From the NCBI GenBank assembly GCA_012838425.1, contig DUPG01000033.1:1-53742 (forward strand): a DNA stretch of 53,742 nt, written 5' to 3'. The position numbers and the translations under genes were made by a program. This document shows positions 1 through 7,708 of this stretch, piece after piece (within the stretch, counting starts at the first letter, position 1; every line of letters starts with the position of its first letter). Below the pieces are notes generated by a model. The model ran no database searches and was not told the origin of the DNA. It saw nothing but the letters and a program-made list of their open reading frames with translations. The DNA comes from Clostridiales bacterium (GTDB lineage Bacteria; Bacillota; Clostridia; Christensenellales; CAG-138).

Positions 1-60
1 ATTGCTTGACTGTTAGTGCACTATACAGTTTTCAAGGTGCAGGCCGCAAAACATCTCCTG
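1..60 (-). promoter_or_regulatory. rRNA operon leader (pre-16S), gene off the left edge
   Basis: Read on the minus strand, positions 40-21 give CACCTTGAAAACTGTATAG-like sequence. This 'CTTTGAAAACTG' element is typical of Firmicute rRNA precursors, just upstream of 16S or in the 16S-23S spacer. A strong promoter (79-107) lies directly upstream and no 16S lies between, so the pre-16S leader is the better reading, with the 16S gene beyond position 1. The rRNA gene itself is not in the window, so this is inferred from motif plus promoter. Confidence 0.55.
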
Positions 61-78
61 TTCTGCGACAGCTTTAAT

Positions 79-107
79 AGAATACCCCATACTTTTTGGT
101 TTGTCAA
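79..107 (-). promoter_or_regulatory. sigma-A promoter, probably of the rRNA operon
   Basis: On the minus strand a perfect -35 TTGACA (107-102) is followed by a 17-base spacer and -10 TATTCT (84-79). Transcription would start near 72 and run left through the rRNA leader-like element. It is divergent from the tRNA operon promoter at 186-214. Confidence 0.65.
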
Positions 108-185
108 TAGGGTTTTTGAATTTTTTTGAGGTTTTTTGAGAAAAATTTTTTTGCTATTATATATCAAATTTGCGAAAAAAATATC

Positions 186-214
186 TTGCAAATGGTTTTT
201 GGTTATGCTATACT
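186..214 (+). promoter_or_regulatory. tRNA operon promoter
   Basis: -35 TTGCAA (186-191), 17-base spacer, -10 TATACT (209-214). The predicted start near 221 is only about six bases before the mature end of the first tRNA, as is common for stable RNA operons. Confidence 0.7.
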
Positions 215-226
215 ACCGTTTGTCGA

Positions 227-302
227 GCGGGAATAGCTCATTCGGTAGAGCGTCGCCTTGCCAAGGCGAAGGTGGCGGGTTCGAGCCCCGTTTCCCGCTC
301 CA
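227..302 (+). tRNA. tRNA-Gly (anticodon GCC)
   Basis: The cloverleaf is complete. Acceptor GCGGGAA (227-233) pairs with TTCCCGC (292-298). The anticodon loop TTGCCAA gives anticodon GCC, the T arm carries GTTCGAG, and the CCA end is encoded (300-302). It is first of three tRNAs in one transcript. Confidence 0.97.
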
Positions 303-322
303 CCAAGGGCAACAGCGGTGAT

Positions 323-396
323 GCGGATGTAGTGTAATGGTAACACATTAGCCTTCCAAGCTGAGGTCGTGGGTTCGAATCCCATCATCCGCTCCA
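323..396 (+). tRNA. tRNA-Gly (anticodon TCC)
   Basis: The acceptor starts GCGGATG (323) and closes with CATCCGC before TCCA at 393-396. The anticodon loop CTTCCAA gives TCC, and the T arm contains GGTTCGAATCC. CCA is encoded. It is the second glycine acceptor in the operon, so together with the GCC species it covers the glycine codons. Confidence 0.97.
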
Positions 397-406
397 AATT
401 ACATAT

Positions 407-482
407 GCACCCTTAGCTCAGCTGGTAGAGCACCTGACTCTTAATCAGGGTGTCCAGGGTTCGAGCCCCTGAGGGTGTACCA
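407..482 (+). tRNA. tRNA-Lys (anticodon CTT)
   Basis: Acceptor GCACCCT (407-413) pairs with AGGGTGT (472-478), with one G-U pair at the end. The anticodon stem CCTGA/TCAGG encloses loop CTCTTAA, giving anticodon CTT. The T arm has GGTTCGAGCC and CCA is encoded (480-482). It is the last tRNA before the terminator. Confidence 0.96.
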
Positions 483-488
483 CGAAAG

Positions 489-519
489 AGCCGTTAACTA
501 TGAAGGTTAGCGGCTTTTT
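489..519 (+). terminator. Rho-independent terminator of the tRNA operon
   Basis: Stem AGCCGTTAAC (489-498) pairs with GTTAGCGGCT (506-515), one mismatch or wobble, followed by a T run. It begins seven bases after the tRNA-Lys CCA end. Confidence 0.9.
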
Positions 520-1011
520 GTTATTAAAATATCAAAGATGTTTTGTTTTCAATCTGATACAGGCGCAAATGTCTTAATTGTTGCGGTTATGCATGGTTAT
601 ATAACCGAGTAAAGCTTATTTATAAATGTAAGAAAACCGGAATAATACTTGTCATTACCGCCGTGAATGTAATTATTCTCCAACCGCGAGGCCTATGGGA
701 TCAAGAGGCTCCCAGCCCGTGATTTCTCCAAAACAACCACCGTCCATATCTATACAATGGTCTGTCGGAACGCCATAGGCTGTAAGCGTACAGCCCTTTT
801 CTACTATATTGTAAGCGTTCGGCTGCTCTCGCCCGATTCGTACTAACCAAAATATTGACCCTCGTGAAGCGCAAATGTTACCTCGCAATATTCGGACTCG
901 TTCGTTCCGTATGCAATATTCGCGAAAGCATTTAATGCTGTTTAAATAGGATTTCAACGGGTATTTATAAACAATCTGCTAAAACGGCTGATTATTCAAG
1001 CTCTGAACGAT
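520..1011. other. Gene-poor stretch after the tRNA cluster
   Basis: About 490 bases without a convincing gene. It holds only the weak minus-strand frame at 673-957. No tRNA-derived direct repeat, integrase fragment or stable RNA fold is visible, although tRNA clusters are frequent integration sites. Confidence 0.5.
673..957 (-). CDS. Doubtful small hypothetical protein or gene remnant
   Basis: An open frame of 94 codons starting at TTG with no recognisable ribosome site. I do not recognise the product. The C-terminal half (about residues 45-94) reads like real protein, with a Tyr-Gly-Val-Pro stretch, acidic residues and a Gly-Trp-Glu-Pro motif. The N-terminal half is rich in arginine and rare-looking codons. 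It is not preceded by a clear promoter and lies between the tRNA terminator and the end of the amidase gene on the same strand. It may be a decayed gene or a chance frame. Confidence 0.25.
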   Translation of the reverse strand: MKSYLNSIKCFREYCIRNERVRILRGNICASRGSIFWLVRIGREQPNAYNIVEKGCTLTAYGVPTDHCIDMDGGCFGEITGWEPLDPIGLAVGE

Positions 1012-1797
1012 TTAATACAAATCCGTCCTTCTGAGCTTCGCTATTGGAATTGAATTTCTTGCTTTTTTGACTTCGCTTGTATCTATTGTAACTACCTTTA
1101 TGCCCTCGGCTGTACCCAAATCGACTATGACCTCGCCATCGGGAGAGCAAAGCATAGAATGACCGTATGAGCTTGAAGAATGTGCTGGGGCAACGCCGCA
1201 CACGAAGCAGCGGTTATCCAATGCGCGCGCTCTAAGTAATAGCTCCCAGTGCCTTGGGCCTGTCGTGTTGGAGAATGCGGCTGGAAGGGCTATTAGCTCG
1301 ACGCACTGCTCCATCATAATTCTTGACCATTCGGGGAAGCGTATATCAAAGCAAATGGAAACGCCTGTCTTAATAGGTTCATCAAATATTAAAGGAAGAT
1401 TGTCGCCCGCTGTGATTACTTCGGACTCCTTGAAGCGAAAATCCTCGAATTCTACATCGAATAAGTGAGCTTTTCTGTACCTGCCGACGAACTCCCCGTC
1501 TTTATCAAACACCAAGCAGGTGTTATATACCTTGCCCATATGAAACTCGGGCATGCTGCCGCCTATTATCGCCATATTGGTTTCCTTGGCGGTTTGTGAG
1601 AGCATACCGTATGTTTCGCTGATTAGAGGCTCTGATGCTATGAAAAACAGCTTGGGATTGTATTTTATAGTGAACATTTCGGGCAGAATTGCCATATCTG
1701 CGCCATATGCCGCCGCTTCTTTTAGCATTTCCTCAGCGCGCAGCAAATTCACCGCCTTTTTTTCACCGACATCAAGCTGGCATAATGCTAAACGCAT
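1012..1797 (-). CDS. Carbon-nitrogen hydrolase, nitrilase superfamily (omega-amidase-like)
   Basis: A 261-residue amidase of the nitrilase superfamily, close to full length for omega-amidase/Nit-type enzymes, which hydrolyse alpha-keto acid amides or similar amides in the cytosol. The catalytic triad is visible: Glu40 in LPEMF, Lys109 in YRKAHLFD and Cys149 in SICFDIRFPE. The YRK-HLFD and CFDIRFPE context favours the omega-amidase/deaminated glutathione amidase branch over a true nitrilase, but the substrate cannot be fixed from sequence. It starts nine bases after the stop of the P-loop gene upstream and shares its promoter (2257-2285). Confidence 0.88.
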   Translation of the reverse strand: MRLALCQLDVGEKKAVNLLRAEEMLKEAAAYGADMAILPEMFTIKYNPKLFFIASEPLISETYGMLSQTAKETNMAIIGGSMPEFHMGKVYNTCLVFDKDGEFVGRYRKAHLFDVEFEDFRFKESEVITAGDNLPLIFDEPIKTGVSICFDIRFPEWSRIMMEQCVELIALPAAFSNTTGPRHWELLLRARALDNRCFVCGVAPAHSSSSYGHSMLCSPDGEVIVDLGTAEGIKVVTIDTSEVKKARNSIPIAKLRRTDLY

Positions 1798-1806
1798 ATT
1801 GTTCTC

Positions 1807-2223
1807 TTACACCTCTATAAGATATTTCTTCGCGAAATCGGGAAAATCGCAATCGCTGCCCGAAATCGACATTACAATAGTTATTCCCCTTTCGGCTGTA
1901 AACCTTTCCAATACATCAAACATTTCCTTCAATGTATCAAGAGGGTGCTTTATCATCCTCAAAAAGCCATCAACAAATATATATTCCAAATCAAAATCCT
2001 GCGCCGCCATTCCCGATATAAAGCCCGTGAACAGCTTAGGACCCGAAATCAAATGCTCGCGAGAATCTATAAATCGAATTGAGCTTTTCAAATCATACAT
2101 ATAACGCTTGTCGTCATCAAGAAATACTATACTGCCCTTTGCTTTATCGGCTATTTCATTCGCCATATCGATTATGCGCTTTGTTTTGCCTGTGCCTTTT
2201 TCACCGTAAATTATCTTTATCAT
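1807..2223 (-). CDS. Small P-loop ATP-binding protein of unknown role
   Basis: A 138-residue protein with a clear Walker A motif GEKGTGKT at residues 7-14 and hydrophobic strands ending in Asp (SIVFLDDD near 31-38; YIFVDGF near 81-87), consistent with a compact P-loop NTPase core. No further domain is present, so it is at the small end for P-loop proteins. It is the first gene of a two-gene operon with the amidase. The specific function is not recognisable; related short ATPases are usually annotated as hypothetical in Clostridia. Confidence 0.75.
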   Translation of the reverse strand: MIKIIYGEKGTGKTKRIIDMANEIADKAKGSIVFLDDDKRYMYDLKSSIRFIDSREHLISGPKLFTGFISGMAAQDFDLEYIFVDGFLRMIKHPLDTLKEMFDVLERFTAERGITIVMSISGSDCDFPDFAKKYLIEV

Positions 2224-2256
2224 AGTACACCACTCCCCTACCTATTTGTTGTTATC

Positions 2257-2285
2257 ATTATATATTACTAATCTTGTTTTATCAA
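2257..2285 (-). promoter_or_regulatory. Promoter of the P-loop/amidase operon
   Basis: Minus strand: -35 TTGATA (2285-2280), 17-base spacer, -10 TATAAT (2262-2257). This leaves a short leader before the ATG at 2223, with a GGGGAG ribosome site. Confidence 0.7.
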
Positions 2286-2337
2286 TAACAAAATCTGTTT
2301 CAAAGAATATTTATTGTAAAAGCGCGAAAGCTATAAT

Positions 2338-3387
2338 ATGCGGGCAAACAGCGAAAAAATAAGGCATAGCATATTGCAGTCGATATTCGAGAATTACGGC
2401 GTGCTTGAAGTGAAAAAAGTTGCTTACGAATACGGCGTAACGGCTCAGACTGTTTACAAGCACATAAACTATTTGGAAGCACACAAGAAAATCCAAAAAA
2501 TAAAAAGCGGAAGGCACAACTCTTACATTCTCCTTCCGGAATTGACATTAGAGAATACTTATCCGCTTGAAAATCTATCCGAGGACGAATGTTTGAAGCG
2601 AGATTTTCACCCCATTCTAAAACTGCTGCCGCAAATTGCTAACAGCGTATTCAGTTATGTGTTTTTGGAAATGCTGAACAATGCGATAGAACACTCCGAG
2701 GGCAAGCGCGTATATGTGCGCGCTATGAAAAACGCTTATGCGGTGTCGTGCGTGATTTCGGACAATGGCATAGGGATATTCACAAAGGTTCAAAACACAT
2801 TGGGATTATCCGAAAAGCGATACGCGATATTAGAGCTGGCAAAGGGGAAGTTTACATCTGACCCGGACAGCCATACGGGCGAGGGGATATTCTTTTCTTC
2901 AAAAGCGGCAGACGAATTCGTGATATTATCTGACCATCTGATGTTTGTAGGAAAGACTTCGAAGAAGCATGTGCTGAAAACGGATTGGATTGCGGATTTT
3001 CCCGAATATGACGAAGGCGGTACTCATGTTATGTTCTCTGTTTCGATAAACAGGGCTGTTGAATTGCATGAGGTATTTGCGCAATACTATAAACACCCCG
3101 AAAGCTACGGCTTTGAAAAAACGGTAGTACCTGTGAGCCTATTGGAATATAAGGACGAAAACCCTTTGTTTGTTTCGCGCTCGCAGGCAAGGCGGCTGCT
3201 TTCAAGGTTTGAGAAGTTTTCTACTATTGTATTGGACTTCGCTGAGGTTCACGAAATTGGTCAGGCGTTTGCCGATGAGATATTTCGAGTGTTTGCCAAC
3301 GCGCACAAAAACTGCGAGCTGCAATACATCAACGCGAATGAGCGCGTTAGGAATATGATACTAAGGGCAACTGCGCCGAACGCTTGA
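2338..3387 (+). CDS. HTH / GHKL ATPase / STAS-like (DUF4325) regulator
   Basis: Three domains are visible. Residues 8-55 form a DeoR- or MarR-like helix-turn-helix (VAYEYGVTAQTVYKHINYL). Residues 100-190 form a GHKL ATPase, with N box EMLNNAIEHS at 111-120, G1 box DNGIG at 142-146 and a GEGIFF box at 181-186. Residues 270-345 form a STAS-like domain of the DUF4325 type (FVSRSQARRLL, VLDFAEV). The layout suggests an ATP-binding transcription factor or anti-sigma-type switch, with the STAS-like part as partner. The ATG at 2338 abuts TATAAT and lacks a ribosome site; TTG at 2374, preceded by AAGG, is an alternative start. It is divergent from the amidase operon. Confidence 0.82.
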   Translation: MRANSEKIRHSILQSIFENYGVLEVKKVAYEYGVTAQTVYKHINYLEAHKKIQKIKSGRHNSYILLPELTLENTYPLENLSEDECLKRDFHPILKLLPQIANSVFSYVFLEMLNNAIEHSEGKRVYVRAMKNAYAVSCVISDNGIGIFTKVQNTLGLSEKRYAILELAKGKFTSDPDSHTGEGIFFSSKAADEFVILSDHLMFVGKTSKKHVLKTDWIADFPEYDEGGTHVMFSVSINRAVELHEVFAQYYKHPESYGFEKTVVPVSLLEYKDENPLFVSRSQARRLLSRFEKFSTIVLDFAEVHEIGQAFADEIFRVFANAHKNCELQYINANERVRNMILRATAPNA

Positions 3388-3412
3388 CAAATAAAATTAA
3401 ATATTGTAGTCT
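3384..3412 (+). promoter_or_regulatory. Promoter of the metG T-box transcript
   Basis: Perfect -35 TTGACA (3384-3389), 17-base spacer, weak -10 TAGTCT (3407-3412). The -35 box contains the stop codon of the upstream regulator. The predicted start near 3419 coincides with the beginning of T-box stem I. Confidence 0.55.
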
Positions 3413-3418
3413 TTTACC

Positions 3419-3657
3419 AGCTATGACGGAGAGAGTAAACGCGGGATTGCATTATAAGAGAGCGGGGGTAAGGTGAAAGCCTCGCTGCATGAACCGTTGA
3501 ACATGGCTCCTGAGCGTTCTCGCTGAACGCAAAAAGCCTTAGGCGAGGCGGGTTCGCCCGATACAGCGAATAATGAGGGCCCGAAATTTGTCGGGTTAAA
3601 TCAGGGTGGTACCGCGTGAAACTACGCCCCTGTGCGCTATATGTCAGCGTGCAGGGG
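3419..3657 (+). promoter_or_regulatory. T-box riboswitch (methionine specifier) of metG
   Basis: The hallmark AGGGTGGTACCGCG lies at 3603-3616. Stem I starts around GGAGAGAGTAAACGCG (3428-3443), and a GAAC-ATG context at 3500-3505 offers an AUG specifier, matching the methionyl-tRNA synthetase downstream. The terminator stem CCCCTGTGCGCT (3627-3638) pairs with AGCGTGCAGGGG (3646-3657) around a seven-base loop. In the known mechanism uncharged tRNA-Met binds and stabilises the antiterminator. Only three T residues follow the terminator stem, which is short. Confidence 0.93.
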
Positions 3658-3678
3658 TTTAATATAATAGGAGGAATT

Positions 3679-5631
3679 ATGAGCGAAAACAAGACATTTA
3701 TGATTACGACGCCCATTTACTACGCAAGCGGAAGCCTGCATATAGGGCATTGTTATACCACAGTTGCGGCAGACGCGATAGCACGCTACAAGCGTCAGAA
3801 CGGCTATGATGTTTACTTCTTGACGGGGTCGGACGAGCATGGTCAAAAGGTCGAGAGAGAAGCGGCCAAGCTGAATAAAACTCCTCAGGCATATGTTGAC
3901 GAGATTACCGACAGCTTCAAGCATATTTGGAAGCTGTTGAACATCTCATACGACGGCTATGTCAGAACGACAGACGATTATCACAAAAAGACCGTTCAAA
4001 AGATATTCAAGAAGCTGTATGATAAGGGCGACATATATAAATCCGAGTACGAAGGGCATTACTGCACACCCTGCGAATCGTTCTGGCTTGAAAGGCAGCT
4101 GAAGAACAACTGCTGCCCCGACTGCGGCAGACCGACAGAGCTTGTGAGGGAAGAAAGCTACTTTTTCAAGCTGAGCAACTACGCGGACAGGCTGATAAAG
4201 CATATCAAGGAGCACCCTGAGTTCATACAGCCTGCATCAAGAGCAAATGAAATGCTTAACAACTTCTTGCTTCCCGGGTTAGAGGATTTGTGCGTATCGC
4301 GTACCACTTTCAAGTGGGGAGTGCCTGTTGATTTTGATTCCTCGCACGTTGTTTATGTGTGGTTAGACGCGCTGACTAACTATATTTCGAAATTAGGCTA
4401 TTTGTCGGACGATGATTCGCTGTTTAAGAAGTACTGGCCCGCTTCTGTTCAGCTTGTAGGTAAAGAAATTGTGCGCTTCCATACTATTATATGGCCTATT
4501 ATGCTGATGGCTCTGGATATTCCTTTGCCTAAGCAGGTGTTCGGGCATGGCTGGCTCGTGTTAGAGGGCGGCAAGATGAGCAAATCAAAGGGCAATGTAA
4601 TAGACCCGATAGCGCTTATTAACCGCTACGGCAGGGACGCTGTACGCTACTTCCTGTTAAGAGAGGTGCCCTTCGGTTCTGACGGCGTATTTTCAAACAG
4701 CGCATTGGTGAACAGAATCAACTCTGACCTTGCAAATGATTTGGGTAACCTGCTCTCGCGCACTGTCGCGATGATTGAGAAATATTTCGGCGGAAAAGTG
4801 CCTGCGTATGACCTGAATTCCGCTCTGGGCAAGGAGCTGCGCGAATACGCATCTGCGCTTCCCAAAAATGTAGAAGCGAATATGAATGCGCTGAAAATTC
4901 CCGAAGCGTTGCAAAGTGTATGGGCGCTTATTGACAAGTGCAACAAGTTTATTGACGATACAAAACCTTGGGTATTGGCAAAGGGCGAAAACACAGGCGA
5001 TATTGAAACGCTGGGCAATGTGCTGTACCACTTGGCAGAGTGCCTGAGATATGTTGCGGTGCTCACAACGCCATTCCTGCCCGATACCGCTGGAAAAATG
5101 TTTGAGCAGTTAGGCATAGGCGGCGAGCTAACAACGCCCGACAGCCTTAAAGCATTCGGCGGATTAAAGGAAGGTACTGAGGTTAAGAAGGGCGAGGCGC
5201 TCTTCCCGAGAATAGATGTGCAGAAGGAGTTAGAGGAGCTTGAGAAGCTGTTCCCGAGTGAGCCGCCGGCAAAGGAAGAAGAAGCTAAACCCGAAATAAA
5301 GCCCGAAATCAGCTACAATGATTTTGCGAAGCTTGATTTGCGCTTGGCCTTGGTTGAAAACTGCGAGGAAGTTAAGAAGTCAAGAAGCCTGCTAAAACTT
5401 ACCCTTAAGGTTGGCGATGAAACGCGCACGGTTGTTTCGGGCATTAAGTCATTCTATTCGCCCGATGAATTGATAGGCAAAACAGTTGTGCTGGTAGCTA
5501 ACCTCGCGCCCAAGAAGCTGTGCGGTATAGAGAGCCACGGTATGATTCTCTGCGCCTCTAATGCTGATGATACGAAGCTGTCGGCGCTGACTACAATGCA
5601 GCCCATGGAGCATGGATTGAAGGTAAGATAA
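3679..5631 (+). CDS. metG: Methionyl-tRNA synthetase
   Basis: Cytosolic enzyme that charges tRNA-Met, 650 residues. HIGH is at 21-24 and KMSKS at 299-303. A zinc knuckle uses Cys129/Cys132 and Cys146/Cys149. The C-terminal 100 residues are the OB-fold tRNA-binding (Arc1p/EMAP-like) domain, joined by a Glu/Lys-rich linker. The start is ATG 3679 behind AGGAGG; the open frame extends 21 codons further into the T-box but those codons lack a ribosome site. The stop overlaps the tatD start by one base (TAATG), so translation is probably coupled. Expression should respond to methionyl-tRNA charging through the T-box. Confidence 0.97.
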   Translation: MSENKTFMITTPIYYASGSLHIGHCYTTVAADAIARYKRQNGYDVYFLTGSDEHGQKVEREAAKLNKTPQAYVDEITDSFKHIWKLLNISYDGYVRTTDDYHKKTVQKIFKKLYDKGDIYKSEYEGHYCTPCESFWLERQLKNNCCPDCGRPTELVREESYFFKLSNYADRLIKHIKEHPEFIQPASRANEMLNNFLLPGLEDLCVSRTTFKWGVPVDFDSSHVVYVWLDALTNYISKLGYLSDDDSLFKKYWPASVQLVGKEIVRFHTIIWPIMLMALDIPLPKQVFGHGWLVLEGGKMSKSKGNVIDPIALINRYGRDAVRYFLLREVPFGSDGVFSNSALVNRINSDLANDLGNLLSRTVAMIEKYFGGKVPAYDLNSALGKELREYASALPKNVEANMNALKIPEALQSVWALIDKCNKFIDDTKPWVLAKGENTGDIETLGNVLYHLAECLRYVAVLTTPFLPDTAGKMFEQLGIGGELTTPDSLKAFGGLKEGTEVKKGEALFPRIDVQKELEELEKLFPSEPPAKEEEAKPEIKPEISYNDFAKLDLRLALVENCEEVKKSRSLLKLTLKVGDETRTVVSGIKSFYSPDELIGKTVVLVANLAPKKLCGIESHGMILCASNADDTKLSALTTMQPMEHGLKVR

Positions 5632-6401
5632 TGAAGCTTTTTGATACACACGCGCATTTGACAGACGAAAGATTTGATGAGGATAGGGACACCCTTATTA
5701 TGTCCCTTCCTCAAAAAGGTGTTGCGAAGGTTATAGATGTAGCCTGCGACGTGCGCGAAGCGGAAAAGACCATTCAGCTTATTGAAAAATACGATTTCTT
5801 ATACGCCGCTGTCGGGATGCACCCGCACGAAGCCGCAGAAACCGAAACGCAGCATATTGACTCTATAAAGCGATACCTGCAGCACGAAAAGGTTGTGGCA
5901 TTAGGCGAAATCGGGCTTGACTACTACTATGATTTCGCTCCGCGCGATGTGCAGAAAAAGTGGTTCATTATACAATTAGAATTAGCGATAGAGTTAGGCA
6001 TTCCGGCGGTGTTCCATGTGCGAGACGCATTCGGCGACTTTATGGATATTCTAAGGGCGCACAAAGAAGGCTTAAAGGGCATTATGCACTGCTATTCGGG
6101 CAGCTTGGAATCAGCTTACGAGTGTATGGATATGGGCTTGTATATATCGTTCGCCGGAGCTGTAACATTTTCTAACGCTAATAAGCTGGCTGCGGTTGCT
6201 AAGAATATTCCCGATGAATACTTGCTAATTGAAACCGACTGCCCCTACCTGACTCCTACCCCGCACAGAGGCAAGCGCAACGAACCCGCCTACGTGCGCT
6301 ACACAGCGGAAAAATTAGCCGCGCTGCGCAGCACGAATGTAGAGCATATCGCCGATATTACATACAAAAACGCTTGCAAAGTGTTTGGAATAAACGAATA
6401 A
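5631..6401 (+). CDS. tatD: TatD-family metal-dependent DNase/hydrolase
   Basis: 256 residues, full length for the family. Metal ligands are visible in order: DTHAHL at 4-9, the GEIGLDYYY glutamate, HVRDAF, HCYSGS and the ETDCPYL aspartate. Family members are cytosolic 3'-5' deoxyribonucleases or D-aminoacyl-tRNA-type hydrolases. The gene follows metG with a one-base overlap, a linkage seen in many Firmicutes. It is followed eleven bases later by mtaD, so metG-tatD-mtaD probably form one transcript under the T-box. Confidence 0.93.
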   Translation: MKLFDTHAHLTDERFDEDRDTLIMSLPQKGVAKVIDVACDVREAEKTIQLIEKYDFLYAAVGMHPHEAAETETQHIDSIKRYLQHEKVVALGEIGLDYYYDFAPRDVQKKWFIIQLELAIELGIPAVFHVRDAFGDFMDILRAHKEGLKGIMHCYSGSLESAYECMDMGLYISFAGAVTFSNANKLAAVAKNIPDEYLLIETDCPYLTPTPHRGKRNEPAYVRYTAEKLAALRSTNVEHIADITYKNACKVFGINE

Positions 6402-6412
6402 AGGAGCAAAAA

Positions 6413-7708
6413 ATGTTTGATATTCTTTTCAAAAACGCCTGTATTGTTACTATGAACGACTCTGAGCCTGTTATTGAATCGGGCTATTTGGGAGTTACAG
6501 GCAAGAAAATAAGCTATATTGGAAAAGCTGCCCCGAATGATAAGGGCAAAAGGGAGATTGACTGCAAGGGCAATATACTTATGCCCGGGCTAATAAACGC
6601 GCATACGCATACGGCTATGACATTGCTGCGCGGTGTTGCCGACGACTATACGCTAAACGAATGGCTGTTCAATCATATATTCCCCATTGAAGCCAAGCTT
6701 GACAGCAGGGCGACCGCGATAGGCTTTACGCTCGGGGTTGCGGAGATGCTCTCGTACGGCGTGACATCAATAAATGATATGTACTTCTTCCAGAACGACA
6801 TAATTCGTATAGCTGCGGATATTGGCATAAGAGGCTATTTTTCGAACGGAATTGTAGCGTTGAGTCCCGATTACGACTTTTATAAGGACAGAAGCATAAG
6901 AGAAACACTTGAAATGCTGGAATATGACCTGCCCGACAGGGTTAAGCCCCAGCTTTCCATACATTCCGAACGCACGTCTGAGCCTTATGTATGGGATATG
7001 GCAGTTGAATTCGCGCAAAAACATAACATTACTATGCACATACACCTATCCGAAACGCTATCAGACCATACCGAGTGTATTAAGAAGCATGGTAAAACGC
7101 CGGCCGAAGTGCTTTCAGAGCATGGGGTATTCTCTGTGCCTACTGTTGCGGCGCATTGCGTTCATGTTTCTGAAAGCGATATGGATATTATGGCAAAATA
7201 CAATGTAACCGCTGTGCATAACCCTGTTTCGAATCTGAAGCTTGCAAGCGGAATAGCCGATGTCGTTGCTATGCAGAGGCATGGTGTAAATGTGGCATTA
7301 GGTACTGACGGCGTATGCTCGAATAATTCGCATGATTTGTTTGAGGAAATAAAGCTCTCAGCGCTGCTTGCCAAAAACAAGCACTCTGACCCCTCATTGT
7401 TCACCGCGTATGACGCATTGAAGCTTGCTACCGTGAACGGTGCGAAATCGCAGGGCAATTATGGCGTTACCGGGCAGCTTATAGAGGGCTATGAAGCGGA
7501 TATTATTATGCTTGATACGCAGAAGGTGCAGAATCAGCCCGTACACAACCCAATTAGCAGTTTAGTTTATACAGTTACGGGTAAAGATTGCGTGCTTACC
7601 ATGGTACAGGGCAAAATACTTTATGAAAACGGCGAATTCATGACAATCGACATAGAAAAGGCTTTAAGAGAAATGAAAGAATACGCCTTGCCCTTGATTA
7701 TGGGCTAA
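6413..7708 (+). CDS. mtaD: 5'-methylthioadenosine/S-adenosylhomocysteine deaminase family amidohydrolase
   Basis: 431 residues of the amidohydrolase superfamily. The HTH metal motif is at 64-66 (NAHTHTAMTLLRG), followed by HIHLSE, an AAHCVH histidine and the GTDGVCSNN aspartate. The HTHTAM-LLRG-ADD signature is typical of MtaD/SAH deaminase, which deaminates methylthioadenosine or S-adenosylhomocysteine in methionine salvage. Guanine or other nucleoside deaminases of the same family remain possible. ATG 6413 follows AAAGGAG and is preferred over an in-frame ATG inside tatD. It sits after metG, fitting methionine metabolism. Its stop shares CTAA with the convergent tmcAL stop. Confidence 0.85.
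   Translation: MFDILFKNACIVTMNDSEPVIESGYLGVTGKKISYIGKAAPNDKGKREIDCKGNILMPGLINAHTHTAMTLLRGVADDYTLNEWLFNHIFPIEAKLDSRATAIGFTLGVAEMLSYGVTSINDMYFFQNDIIRIAADIGIRGYFSNGIVALSPDYDFYKDRSIRETLEMLEYDLPDRVKPQLSIHSERTSEPYVWDMAVEFAQKHNITMHIHLSETLSDHTECIKKHGKTPAEVLSEHGVFSVPTVAAHCVHVSESDMDIMAKYNVTAVHNPVSNLKLASGIADVVAMQRHGVNVALGTDGVCSNNSHDLFEEIKLSALLAKNKHSDPSLFTAYDALKLATVNGAKSQGNYGVTGQLIEGYEADIIMLDTQKVQNQPVHNPISSLVYTVTGKDCVLTMVQGKILYENGEFMTIDIEKALREMKEYALPLIMG

Noticed and set aside
3616-3678. 21-codon extension of metG
   Set aside because: It lies in the T-box antiterminator and terminator; AGGAGG directly precedes ATG 3679.
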